A program made the translations under genes and the position numbers. The notes below the pieces were generated by a model. It was not told the origin of the DNA, searched no databases, and saw only the letters and a list, made by a program, of their open reading frames with translations. Shown here one piece after another: positions 1 to 7,419 of a stretch of 33,309 bases of DNA; the stretch's first letter is position 1; each line of letters opens with the position of its first letter. Source of the DNA: Dysosmobacter sp. (lineage in GTDB: Bacteria; Bacillota; Clostridia; Oscillospirales; Oscillospiraceae); assembly GCA_026169195.1 (NCBI GenBank), contig JAPFEH010000086.1, forward strand, positions 1 to 33,309. The letters are read 5' to 3'.

Positions 1-164
1 ACATGGAGTCCCTCCCCAAGGCTGACATCGGCGGCTTTGTGGCTTGGATCGCCGGTTTCGGTGTTTCCTACATCAATATCGGTCTGCCCTCTGTCAACTG
101 TGTAGTCGCCGCTTTCTTGGTCAAGGCCATCTTTGACGTGGCTATGGACAAAAAGGCTGCTTAA
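1..164 (+). CDS. C-terminal end of a membrane permease (possibly NCS1 family), partial
   Basis: The frame is open from the window edge to TAA at 162-164 and gives about 53 residues. They hold two hydrophobic stretches, around GGFVAWIAGFGVSYINIG and VNCVVAAFLVKAIFDVA, separated by a short Gly-Leu-Pro-Ser turn, and end in a charged DKKAA tail. This pattern resembles the last two helices of nucleobase-cation-symport-1 permeases (cytosine, hydantoin, allantoin carriers), which often carry a Pro-(A/S)-(V/I)-N segment before the last helix. The assignment is by eye from a short fragment, so another multi-pass carrier is possible. The start and most of the protein lie outside the window. A strong terminator follows at 320-355, after about 155 bases with no gene. 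Confidence 0.5.
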   Translation, partial: MESLPKADIGGFVAWIAGFGVSYINIGLPSVNCVVAAFLVKAIFDVAMDKKAA

Positions 165-319
165 TTTCCGCGTAAGATGATCCTAGAAACAGATAGACAT
201 ATTTGAGAAAATAGTCTGGAATAGCAGGGGGCGATTTTCGATAGAATTTTAATTTTCTCGCAATATCTGTTACCACACAGGCTGCCATTAGGGCGCTGTA
301 AGATTTTCTGCCCCTTATG

Positions 320-355
320 AAAGCCCCCGGCCATGGCCGGGGGCTTTTCTTTTTA
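320..355 (+). terminator. Rho-independent terminator after the permease gene
   Basis: The arms AAGCCCCCGGCCA and TGGCCGGGGGCTT (321-346) pair perfectly over 13 bp and are followed by TTCTTTTT. The preceding A residues are few, so it mainly acts on the plus strand, ending the permease transcript. The remainder of 165-537 shows no gene I can support. Confidence 0.85.
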
Positions 356-537
356 TGCATTTAGGCTCTGATCATTTCTTCATGAAGCTATACAATTTTG
401 ATAGATATGGTTTATAAACTCCTATCAGAATGGTATGTTGCGACACATTCGATCAGCGTTCTGCCAACCATGTCTCTTTTCATTTTGCAAAACTTATCCT
501 ACCTTATCAAAAGCGCAAGCACCTTACATAGAGCCTG

Positions 538-2295
538 TTACTCGCTGTCCATTAACGCTGACCGCAAATTCATATTCATGATATACTCTTCCATAAACCG
601 GGGATTTGCGGCGAGCTCCAGATGTGTTGTTTTCTCTGGTAAACGGCGGCAGTGTTCCAGATATTCACGGTCCAGCAGTGCCATGCGGACGCCTTGACCG
701 GCGCCGTTGCCGATGGAATGGATGCGCTCTTTGGGAACGGCTGGCAGCAGCCCGATATACAGAGCGTTGTCAATATCAATGTAATTGCCGAAGGCTCCGG
801 CCAGATACAGGTCTACAACGTCCTCCGGTACCAGTCCTGCCTCTCCCAGCAGGGTGATACAGCCAGAGTAAATGGAACTTTTGGCCAGCTGGATCTGGCG
901 AATATCTTTTTGCGAGATGTAGACGGGATCCTCCCCCGATGTGAAGAAAAAGGCGGGGTTGAACGGCTCCAGACTGCGCAGATGCGTTAGGAAGGGGCTG
1001 TCGGGATGGTCCTGAGCATATTCCTCTGCTGTCAGCATACGGCCGCTTTCATCGATGATGCCGGCCCGCAGAAGCTCGGCGACTGCGTCGATGATGGCAG
1101 AACCGCAAAGCCCTTTGGGCTCTGTGTTGCCGATGACCTGCAGGTGGATCTGTCCGTCCCGAAGAGAGATTTTTTCAATCGCGCCTGACGTTCCCCGCAT
1201 CCCGCAGGCAATATTGCCGCCTTCCAGCGCTGGACCGCAGGCGGTGGACGCCACTTGATAGTGTCCGCCGCAGCCCACGGCGATTTCTCCGTTGGTGCCA
1301 AGGTCGATCATCAAACAGCGGTCTGCATCTTCCGGAAGCGTCAGGAGGACGGATGTGGTATCCGCGCCGACAAAACCGCCCAGCAGTGGCAGGAAGTCCA
1401 CCGTGCCGGCAGGAGCCATGTGGAGGCCGGCAAGACTGCCGGAACAATGGATCCGATCAGCGGTAATGTTGACAAAGGGATCGACGGAAAGCCCCTTTGG
1501 ATGCAGGCCGAAAAACAGATGCTGCATGGTACTGTTTCCGCAGAGGACTGCGTGATAAAGGTTTTTGCAAAAACCGGGGACTTGCTGTTCCACCGTATGC
1601 AGCAAACCGTTGATGGTTTCCAGCACATAGTGGTTCAGTTCCGTTAAACCACCGGGATTTTGCAGTGTGTGCAGAATGCGGCTGATGACATCTGCGCCGC
1701 AGGCAATCTGCCCGTTCAGGGCTGACTCGGCAGCCAGCAGTTCTCCGGTAAGAAGATCGTAGGCATACAGCGCCAGCGAGGTTGTCCCAATGTCAATGGC
1801 AGCGCCGTACAGCGTCTGCGTGGTATCCCCCGGCTCCACATCCAGAACGGTGTCTCCGTACTGTATAAAGGTGACCTCCTTGACGGTGTCGTCGGCCATC
1901 AGGGCGGAAAAGCGGCGGAGCACAGGGAGCCCGCAGCCGGAAAGGTAGGCGCCACAATGGTCGGGAAGCAGTTCCCGTCTGGTGCGGCATATCTTTGAAA
2001 CAGAGGGGGCCAGTGAGATTCTGTTTCCGGTGGTCCCGCCGGTCATGATGGAAGCACAGCGGGAGATCTGCTCATCTGTGAGCCAGACTTCCAGATCGCT
2101 TGTTACCTGCTCCTGACAGGCCAGTACACTGGTTCGCTCTCCTCCGCGAAGGATCTCCACACGGCATTTTCCGCAGGTTCCGCGTCCGCCGCAGACCAGA
2201 TCCAGCGGATACCCTGCTTCGGCACAGACTTGAGACAGCAGCCCCCCGTTTGTTTCAACGGTGGTGTTCTGTCGGACAAAATGAACTTGATACAT
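538..2295 (-). CDS. RACo-type corrinoid activation protein (2Fe-2S ferredoxin plus ASKHA ATPase, DUF4445)
   Basis: The 585-residue product matches reductive activators of corrinoid proteins. These use ATP to drive low-potential electrons onto an inactive cob(II)amide and restore Co(I) in corrinoid methyltransferase systems. The N-terminal 2Fe-2S ferredoxin domain has C35-x5-C41-x2-C44 and C60. The C-terminal ASKHA-type domain shows the phosphate-binding strings DIGTTSLALYAY and DLGTNGEIAVG and the adenosine-side motif GLCGSAIIDAV. The ATG at 2293-2295 is chosen over upstream in-frame starts because AGGAGG lies 8-10 bases before it and the ferredoxin fold begins at once (MYQVHF). It lies just downstream of the MetH-activation-like gene and shares its transcript. 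No methyltransferase or corrinoid protein gene is in the window, so the partner must be encoded elsewhere. Confidence 0.9.
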   Translation of the reverse strand: MYQVHFVRQNTTVETNGGLLSQVCAEAGYPLDLVCGGRGTCGKCRVEILRGGERTSVLACQEQVTSDLEVWLTDEQISRCASIMTGGTTGNRISLAPSVSKICRTRRELLPDHCGAYLSGCGLPVLRRFSALMADDTVKEVTFIQYGDTVLDVEPGDTTQTLYGAAIDIGTTSLALYAYDLLTGELLAAESALNGQIACGADVISRILHTLQNPGGLTELNHYVLETINGLLHTVEQQVPGFCKNLYHAVLCGNSTMQHLFFGLHPKGLSVDPFVNITADRIHCSGSLAGLHMAPAGTVDFLPLLGGFVGADTTSVLLTLPEDADRCLMIDLGTNGEIAVGCGGHYQVASTACGPALEGGNIACGMRGTSGAIEKISLRDGQIHLQVIGNTEPKGLCGSAIIDAVAELLRAGIIDESGRMLTAEEYAQDHPDSPFLTHLRSLEPFNPAFFFTSGEDPVYISQKDIRQIQLAKSSIYSGCITLLGEAGLVPEDVVDLYLAGAFGNYIDIDNALYIGLLPAVPKERIHSIGNGAGQGVRMALLDREYLEHCRRLPEKTTHLELAANPRFMEEYIMNMNLRSALMDSE

Positions 2296-2320
2296 GGTAC
2301 GATTCCTCCTGTCGAGACCG

Positions 2321-2980
2321 TTATTCACAAAAATAACTGGAGCTGCCCTCCATGCGGAAGAAGCATCCCACATTCGGACACTGGCTGCAGTCATGCTCCA
2401 CGGAACGCTTGGGATTGCGCGGGTCGGCGCCAAAGATATACAGCATGGATTTTTCGGGGGCCAGCATAAAGCTCTCTGTCAGATGAATGTGCTGCAAAGC
2501 GGGTTCATTTTGAAAGCAGGACAGAAGGTCCCGCTGCAGCTCCAGAGGGACACTGCCCTCCCCCGGCGAATACCGGCGGGTCAAATGACAGTTCATTGCT
2601 TCCACCCGGGCTTCGGCAATGCGGTTCATCTGGTCAGAACCGTTGAAGAGGATCTCATTGGTCAAATCATTGAGCAGATAACCTTCCAGAAAGTCACCTT
2701 GCTGAATCAGGGCATCCGCGGCTTGAAGAATTTCAGGTCCGCAGGAGGACAGGCACACCACCTGTTTTTCGCATCTGTCAATGTCTGGGATTCCCAGCTG
2801 CAAGGGTGTGTCCAGAATGCGGAAGCAGTGAATCATGTGCAGCTTCTCCCGCACCAGAGACTCCAGTTGAGGAAAGATTTCCTCGGAGCATTCATGGACA
2901 TAGGAGCCGGAGTCAATATGAAGCCGCCGAAAAATACGGTTTTGATCGTATTGGAGTTTTGCATGGATAAACTCAATCAC
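2321..2980 (-). CDS. Vitamin B12-dependent methionine synthase activation-domain-like protein
   Basis: A 219-residue protein similar in organisation to stand-alone relatives of the MetH activation domain, often found beside RACo genes in acetogenic and methyl-using Clostridia. Visible features are the N-terminal Arg/His-rich segment QNRIFRRLHID, a central CLSSCGPEI stretch, the motif EAMNCHLTRRYSPGEG (in MetH the equivalent RxSxGYG region contacts cofactor) and a C-terminal cysteine cluster DCSQCPNVGCFFR that could bind a metal. Translation starts at GTG 2980: AAGGAGG sits 7 bases upstream. The TGA of the preceding AraC remnant overlaps this GTG (GTGA), suggesting translational coupling. Its likely job is to dock on or help reactivate a corrinoid protein together with the RACo protein; this is inference from the pairing. 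Confidence 0.75.
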   Translation of the reverse strand: MIEFIHAKLQYDQNRIFRRLHIDSGSYVHECSEEIFPQLESLVREKLHMIHCFRILDTPLQLGIPDIDRCEKQVVCLSSCGPEILQAADALIQQGDFLEGYLLNDLTNEILFNGSDQMNRIAEARVEAMNCHLTRRYSPGEGSVPLELQRDLLSCFQNEPALQHIHLTESFMLAPEKSMLYIFGADPRNPKRSVEHDCSQCPNVGCFFRMEGSSSYFCE

Positions 2981-3105
2981 GAGATGGCCTCCTTCTCTGT
3001 GCCTGATAGATCATTCTTGTACTGACGCGGTGTTTTTCCGGTTGTTCGTTTGAAAACTTTTGTAAAATAGCTCTGGTCTCTAAAGCCTGTCATTCCGGAG
3101 ATTTC
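2977..3105 (-). pseudogene. Remnant of an AraC-family regulator (last helix-turn-helix only)
   Basis: The minus-strand frame reads EISGMTGFRDQSYFTKVFKR and continues TTGKTPRQYKNDL, which is the conserved second helix-turn-helix of AraC/XylS regulators (GF-x3-SYF-x3-FK-x2-x-G-x-TP-x2-Y). Everything upstream of about 3105 is unrelated, and an in-frame TAA lies at 3124-3126, so the effector domain and the first HTH are gone. An internal ATG at 3091-3093 could still give a 38-residue peptide ending in TGA at 2977-2979, overlapping the next gene's GTG. Either it is decay left by a deletion, or it is retained as a translated leader. Confidence 0.8.
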
Positions 3106-3131
3106 CGGAGGAGAGCCTGAAAATTATTGGT

Positions 3132-3160
3132 ATTATACCGTCACATTGAAACAAATTCAA
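3132..3160 (-). promoter_or_regulatory. Sigma-A promoter of the corrinoid-activation operon
   Basis: On the minus strand TTGAAT (3155-3160) and TATAAT (3132-3137) are 17 bp apart. Transcription would begin near 3125, at the breakpoint of the AraC remnant, and continue through the remnant into the two activation genes. Confidence 0.7.
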
Positions 3161-3274
3161 TAAAAAAAGAGTGTATTTTTGTAGTATTATGACTGATATT
3201 ACAAGAGGACGCAAAAAAGACTGTTTTTGACACCGGCATCTCTGATTCCCTGATTTTCCGGCCGGCGCTGCGGA

Positions 3275-3319
3275 TGAAAAAATCCCCCGATTCATGCGGC
3301 GGCATGAGTCGGGGGATCG
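3275..3319 (-). terminator. Rho-independent terminator of brnQ
   Basis: On the minus strand ATCCCCCGACTCATGC pairs with GCATGAATCGGGGGAT (one mismatch) around a GCCG loop and is followed by TTTTTT. It ends the minus-strand brnQ transcript. Confidence 0.85.
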
Positions 3320-3346
3320 TCAGATTTGATGGATCAGACGGGGGAT

Positions 3347-4621
3347 TCAAGCGCTGCGGAGCCGGCCGAAGAGATATCCCAAAAGTCCGCAGACGGCCGC
3401 GGGGAGGATCCAACCCATACAGACAGAGGAGAAGGGCATCCATGCAAAAAAGGGGAGAGAAAACCCGAAGGCAGCGGAGAGGGTCTCCAGAGAACTATAC
3501 AACAGGGCGCCAAGCGCGGCAAAACGAAAGACCCGGTCACAGGAGATGCGGCGGTCAAAAAAGGAGAGAACGATCAGCACCAGCGTGGGAGGATAGACGA
3601 TGTTCAGAATCGGGGAGGCGATGGAGACGATGGTATCCAGTCCCAGATTGGACACCACCGCACTGAACAGACAGATGATGACAGTCAGCCAGGTGTAACG
3701 GAGCTTTCCGCCGGAAAGCTTGGAGAAGAAGGAGGCGGCGCAGCTGACCAGCGCCACGGCGGTGGTGATGCAGGCCAGCGCCACCACAATGGAAAAGAGC
3801 AGGATTCCGGCGTCTCCCATGAGGCTCTGAACAATGGAGGTCACCAGAAACGTCCGCAGCACAGAAAGATCGAAAAAACTGGAAGTGGTCACGCCCAGAT
3901 AAGTCAGTCCCAGATAGACCACCAGCAGCGCTGCACCGGCGACAAAGCCGGCGCCAGCTACCACTCGGACCTGATCCTTGGGGGACGTGTAGCCCTTGGC
4001 CTGTGCGCTTTTGAGAATGATGATTCCGAAAATGACCGCTGCAAGGACATCCATGGTCTGATATCCGGCTTCAATACCGGTAATGGGGACACTCTCCACC
4101 AGAACCCGGTCAGGGACGGGACCGATCGGATCCAGTACACCTTTGATAATTAAGATCAGCAGCCCCAGCAGCAGAAGCGGAGTTAAGACTTTGCCGACAA
4201 TATCCACCACGGCAGATTCCCGCAGACACAGCAGCAGGATCACACCGAAGAAGAGAAAGGAGAATATCACCGGACTTACGCCGGAAATCAGGGGCGCGAC
4301 AGACATCTCATAAGTGGTGGCGGCTGTGCGGGGAATCGCCAGCATGGGGCCGATGCATAAAATAATAGCACTCAGCAGCAATGTGGAGGGCACTTTGCCG
4401 ATGCGGCGGGTCATGTTTTCCGGACTGCCGCTATGAAGAACGGCAAATAGGGCGACCAGAGCCAGTCCGATATCCGCCAAGTAATAGCAGGCGAACCCTA
4501 AAAACCAGTCCCGTCCGCAGCTTAGTCCAAGATATGGCGGGAAAATCACGTTGCCTGCTCCGAAAAACATAGAGAACAGGGCAAATCCAATGACGCAGAT
4601 GTCCTTGAGGGGATGTTTCAT
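3347..4621 (-). CDS. brnQ: Branched-chain amino acid carrier of the LIVCS family (BrnQ)
   Basis: The 424-residue polytopic protein imports leucine, isoleucine and valine with a cation. The diagnostic N-terminal segment FALFSMFFGAGNVIFPPYLG is present at residues 12-31, and about twelve hydrophobic segments follow, with the conserved string GPMLAIPRTAATTYEM in the third helix region, as in BrnQ of Firmicutes. The length fits the family (about 420-450). The ATG at 4619-4621 is preferred to upstream in-frame starts: GGAGG lies about 10 bases before it and the next upstream frame would cross the leader terminator. It is a single-gene unit with its own promoter at 4700-4728 and terminator at 3275-3319. 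A hairpin terminator inside its leader suggests control by attenuation. Confidence 0.92.
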   Translation of the reverse strand: MKHPLKDICVIGFALFSMFFGAGNVIFPPYLGLSCGRDWFLGFACYYLADIGLALVALFAVLHSGSPENMTRRIGKVPSTLLLSAIILCIGPMLAIPRTAATTYEMSVAPLISGVSPVIFSFLFFGVILLLCLRESAVVDIVGKVLTPLLLLGLLILIIKGVLDPIGPVPDRVLVESVPITGIEAGYQTMDVLAAVIFGIIILKSAQAKGYTSPKDQVRVVAGAGFVAGAALLVVYLGLTYLGVTTSSFFDLSVLRTFLVTSIVQSLMGDAGILLFSIVVALACITTAVALVSCAASFFSKLSGGKLRYTWLTVIICLFSAVVSNLGLDTIVSIASPILNIVYPPTLVLIVLSFFDRRISCDRVFRFAALGALLYSSLETLSAAFGFSLPFFAWMPFSSVCMGWILPAAVCGLLGYLFGRLRSA

Positions 4622-4656
4622 TGTGTAAAGCCTCCGGTACGTGGTGATATCTGGAC

Positions 4657-4680
4657 AATAAAAAAGGGGCCTTTGCCCCA
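4657..4680 (-). terminator. Terminator hairpin in the brnQ leader (possible attenuator)
   Basis: On the minus strand GGGGC-AAAG-GCCCC is followed by TTTTTTATT. It lies between the promoter (4700-4728) and the brnQ ATG (4621), beginning roughly 15-25 bases after the expected transcript start. I see no T-box sequence or leader peptide in the short leader. Confidence 0.65.
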
Positions 4681-4699
4681 ATCTATCCTGATTTCTTTT

Positions 4700-4728
4700 A
4701 TTCTAACGGATTTGTATTGCAAAGTCAA
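4700..4728 (-). promoter_or_regulatory. Sigma-A promoter of brnQ
   Basis: On the minus strand TTGACT (4723-4728) and TAGAAT (4700-4705) are separated by 17 bp. The predicted start near 4693 gives a leader of about 72 nt. Confidence 0.7.
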
Positions 4729-4891
4729 CGCCGGGGGATTGAGCTAGGGGGAAGGTTTTTGAATCCGGCCTGAGAAAGAATTTTTTACAGAGCGGGAACT
4801 TTTTTTCCTGATGCTCCGTCTTTCTACACAGAAACCGGAAGGGTAGAACCCGTTGCCGGGAAACCACGAAGAACATAAGGAGAATCAAGTG

Positions 4892-5578
4892 ATGAAAAAG
4901 AGACTGCTTACCCTGCTGCTGGCCCTTTCTCTGCTGCTGGCGCTGACGGCCTGCGGCGGTAAGAAAGAAGAGGAAAAACCGGAGACGCCGCCTCAGACGC
5001 AGGAGCCTGCCCAGCCTCAGGGAGAATCAGATACGCAGGAGGAACAGCCGGAAGAGGACGGGGAGGATGTACAGCCGGAGGAGCAGCCGGAAAAACCCGC
5101 TGAGCCTGAGAAGCCCGCCGAAAAGCCCGCTGAGAAGCCTGCCGAAAAGCCTGCGGAAAAGCCCGCAGCCAGCGTGGACCTGACCGCTTTTTATCAGAGT
5201 CTGACCAGTGGAGCGGATTGGCCTTCCATGATGCAGCAGGAGGGGGAGGCACTGGAGGCCTTTTATCCCGGCCTGTCCGCCATCAAGACCAAGCAGTGCG
5301 GCGTGTATACGGCGATGATCTCCGCGGCAGTGGGTGAACTGGCGCTGGTGGAAGTGGAAAATTCCAAGGATGTGCAGGCGGTCAAGGATATTTTTCAGGC
5401 CCGGATCAACTATCAGGTGGGCGACGATCAGAATCCCGGCGGTGCATGGTATCCTGACAGCATTGAGGGCTGGAAGAACGGCTCCCGGATCGTCTCCAAC
5501 GGCAACTATGTGATGCTGGTGGCGCTCAACGAAGGCGCGGATGCTGCCGTTGACAGCTTCAACGCCCTGTTTGCCTGA
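4892..5578 (+). CDS. DUF4358 lipoprotein with a Pro-Glu-Lys-Ala repeat linker
   Basis: The 228-residue precursor begins MKKRLLTLLLALSLLLALTAC: a lipoprotein signal peptide whose LTAC lipobox places the lipidated cysteine at residue 21. Residues 22-95 are a low-complexity acidic and proline-rich linker with five KPAE-type units. The remainder (DLTAFYQSLTSG to FNALFA) looks like the DUF4358 domain common in Clostridia, of unknown function. The start is the ATG at 4892, with AAGGAG 9 bases upstream; upstream in-frame codons would spoil the signal peptide. It should sit on the outer face of the membrane with the linker spanning the wall. It is transcribed divergently from brnQ and ended by a strong terminator. 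No promoter was convincing. Confidence 0.85.
   Translation: MKKRLLTLLLALSLLLALTACGGKKEEEKPETPPQTQEPAQPQGESDTQEEQPEEDGEDVQPEEQPEKPAEPEKPAEKPAEKPAEKPAEKPAASVDLTAFYQSLTSGADWPSMMQQEGEALEAFYPGLSAIKTKQCGVYTAMISAAVGELALVEVENSKDVQAVKDIFQARINYQVGDDQNPGGAWYPDSIEGWKNGSRIVSNGNYVMLVALNEGADAAVDSFNALFA
5108..5167 (+). repeat. Five tandem 12-bp units encoding EKPA
   Basis: Five consecutive units of the form GA(A/G)-AAG-CC(C/T)-GCN encode Glu-Lys-Pro-Ala inside the lipoprotein linker. Synonymous differences between units indicate that the repeat is not brand new, but the number may still vary between strains. Confidence 0.9.
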
Positions 5579-5605
5579 TGTTCAGCATCATGAACGTTCA
5601 AAAAT

Positions 5606-5647
5606 AAAAAGAGCGCGCTCCGCTGGTTTTGCGGAGCGCGCTTTTTT
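5606..5647 (+). terminator. Strong, probably bidirectional terminator
   Basis: AGCGCGCTCCGC and GCGGAGCGCGCT pair around TGGTTTT, with AAAAAG before and TTTTTT after. It lies between convergent genes (DUF4358 lipoprotein on plus, DUF362 protein on minus) and can serve both. Confidence 0.9.
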
Positions 5648-5655
5648 AACGGCAC

Positions 5656-6777
5656 TCAAATTTTGATCAATTCATACGTCCGGCTGCCCAGACCCAGCTT
5701 TTCGGCATGCTCCAGACAGACCTTCCAGTCCGTGTCCGGATGGGCGGCTTTGAAGTGGTCCGGATCCCCGCCGGCGCAGCTGCCGTCACAAAGAACGGAG
5801 TTGGGCATGGCGGGCTGTGCCAGCACGGCATCCGCACAGGCCTGATCCAATGCCACAGGGTCAAAGGAAGCAAACATTCCCACATTGGGAGCGATGGGGA
5901 CGTCATTTTCGCCGTGGCAGTCACAGTTGGGGGAGATATCCAGCACCAGAGAGATGTGGAAGCAGGGACGCCCGTCCACCACCGCCTTGGTGTACTCGGC
6001 GATTTTCTTGTTGAGGATCTCGGGAGCCTCGTCATCCCGGGAGGCAATGGCGTCCTTGGGGCAGATGGCCAGACACCGGGCGCAGCCGACACACTTATCC
6101 GTGTCAATGAAGGCCTTGCCGTCCGGACCGAACTGGGGTGCGCCGTGGGCGCAGATCCGGGCACAGGCCTGACAGCCAATGCACTTTTTCTGCTTCACAA
6201 AGGGCTTTCCCGCGTTGTGCTGCTCCATTTTTCCGGCGCGGGAGCCGCAGCCCATGCCGATGTTTTTCAAGGCGCCGCCCATACCGGCCTGTTCATGCCC
6301 CTTGAAATGCGTCAGAGAAATGAAAACATCGGCATCCATGATCGCGCGGCCGATCTTGGCGGCCTTGACGTATTCTCCGCCCTCAACAGGAACCTCCACC
6401 TCGTCATTGCCCTTCAAACCGTCTGCAATGAGAATGTGACAGCCGGTATTATAGGGGTTGAATCCGTTTTGATAGGCGGACTCAATGTGATCCAGCGCGT
6501 TTTTCCGTCCGCCGATGTACAGGGTGTTGCAGTCCGTCAGAAAAGGCTTGCCGCCCTGATCTTTCACAAGATCCACCACGACCTTCGCCCAGTTTGGCCG
6601 CAGATAGGCCAGATTGCCGGGCTCACCGAAATGCATTTTGATCGCCACGTATTTTCCCTGAAGGTCCATGTCGCCAAAGCCGGCGGTCATGATGAGGCGC
6701 GCCAGCTTCTGGGGAAGGTTTTCCCGCCAGCTGAGACAACGGAAATCTGCAAAATAGACGTTCGATGTTTTAGGCAT
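5656..6777 (-). CDS. DUF362 domain protein with two 4Fe-4S clusters
   Basis: The 373-residue protein has a DUF362 fold split around a ferredoxin insert. N-terminal motifs include AIKMHFGEPGN and FLTDCNTLYIGGR; the middle carries FKGHEQAGMGGALKNIGMG. Two 4Fe-4S motifs follow at roughly residues 200-245: CIGCQACARIC and CVGCARCLAIC. The C-terminal DUF362 part has the conserved string FASFDPVALDQACAD. Family members are cytoplasmic iron-sulfur proteins of undefined redox role in anaerobes. The start is the second of two close ATGs (6777): AGGAG is 8 bases from it but only 2 from the ATG at 6783. It lies 59 bases downstream of the 137-aa gene on the same strand and may be cotranscribed with it. 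Confidence 0.9.
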   Translation of the reverse strand: MPKTSNVYFADFRCLSWRENLPQKLARLIMTAGFGDMDLQGKYVAIKMHFGEPGNLAYLRPNWAKVVVDLVKDQGGKPFLTDCNTLYIGGRKNALDHIESAYQNGFNPYNTGCHILIADGLKGNDEVEVPVEGGEYVKAAKIGRAIMDADVFISLTHFKGHEQAGMGGALKNIGMGCGSRAGKMEQHNAGKPFVKQKKCIGCQACARICAHGAPQFGPDGKAFIDTDKCVGCARCLAICPKDAIASRDDEAPEILNKKIAEYTKAVVDGRPCFHISLVLDISPNCDCHGENDVPIAPNVGMFASFDPVALDQACADAVLAQPAMPNSVLCDGSCAGGDPDHFKAAHPDTDWKVCLEHAEKLGLGSRTYELIKI

Positions 6778-6836
6778 ATTCATATCTCCTCATACGTTAA
6801 ATTTACAGACAGTACAGAGAGAGGGGGGCGGCTCTG

Positions 6837-7250
6837 TCACTCGTCCAGTTCCACCGTGAGATTGTCGGTTCCGTGCTGGCTGAATTCTGCCATATAGGCG
6901 TCGATCCGTTCCATGAGGGCGGAGTAGTTTTCGCGGGTCAGGGGCTCGCCGTCCAAGTCCTTTAAGGCCAGCTCCTCCGCCAGAATTTCATAAAAGACCA
7001 CGTCCTCGTAGCTTTCAATGGCCTCGTGGATACCGCCGTCGGCAAAGGCGCGCGAAGGGATCAGCTCCCCTTGGTACAGCTCTACCAGCTTGCTCATTCG
7101 ATGGCGCAGGCAGTGGGAGAAGACGAGACTTTCCACCTGATCATATTCCTTGATCCGGTCATCCTCACGGGTAGAGTTGATGACCCAGTTTCCTATGTAC
7201 ACCAGATCCAGCAGATAACGGTATTGCTGCTCTGTCAGCTCGATTTTCAT
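6837..7250 (-). CDS. Protein of unknown function, 137 aa
   Basis: I do not recognise the family. The product is soluble and acidic with mostly helical character, starting MKIELTEQQYRYLLDLVYIG and ending TVELDE, with no cysteine cluster, signal peptide or membrane segment. The start at ATG 7248-7250 is supported by GGGAGG about 9 bases upstream and by loss of plausible protein sequence further up. A TATAAT box lies upstream at 7284-7289. It precedes the DUF362 gene with a 59-base gap, so the two may form an operon, but nothing in the sequence ties it to iron-sulfur chemistry. Confidence 0.75.
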   Translation of the reverse strand: MKIELTEQQYRYLLDLVYIGNWVINSTREDDRIKEYDQVESLVFSHCLRHRMSKLVELYQGELIPSRAFADGGIHEAIESYEDVVFYEILAEELALKDLDGEPLTRENYSALMERIDAYMAEFSQHGTDNLTVELDE

Positions 7251-7283
7251 GGGGAAACACCTCCCAGACAGTGATACAACATG

Positions 7284-7312
7284 ATTATAGCAAAGGAATC
7301 CGTAAAATTCCA
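7284..7312 (-). promoter_or_regulatory. Likely promoter of the 137-aa gene and the DUF362 gene
   Basis: A perfect TATAAT (7284-7289, minus strand) lies 17 bp from a weak -35 element TGGAAT (7307-7312), about 34 bases before the start codon at 7250. Confidence 0.5.
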
Positions 7313-7346
7313 CATAAAAAACAGGGCAAAAAGACTAAAATCTGTC

Positions 7347-7375
7347 TTGCGGCAAACCTTATGGCATAGTATAAT
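7347..7375 (+). promoter_or_regulatory. Promoter of the murI operon
   Basis: TTGCGG (7347-7352) and TATAAT (7370-7375) are 17 bp apart, 45 bases before the murI start. Confidence 0.65.
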
Positions 7376-7419
7376 AAATAATCTGACATGATATTTTTGC
7401 GTGATGAGGTGCGGAACGG

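Noticed and set aside
4622-4700. T-box or leader-peptide attenuator before brnQ
   Set aside because: The leader is only about 70 nt, lacks the conserved T-box string and has no Leu/Ile/Val-rich ORF; only the terminator itself is supported.
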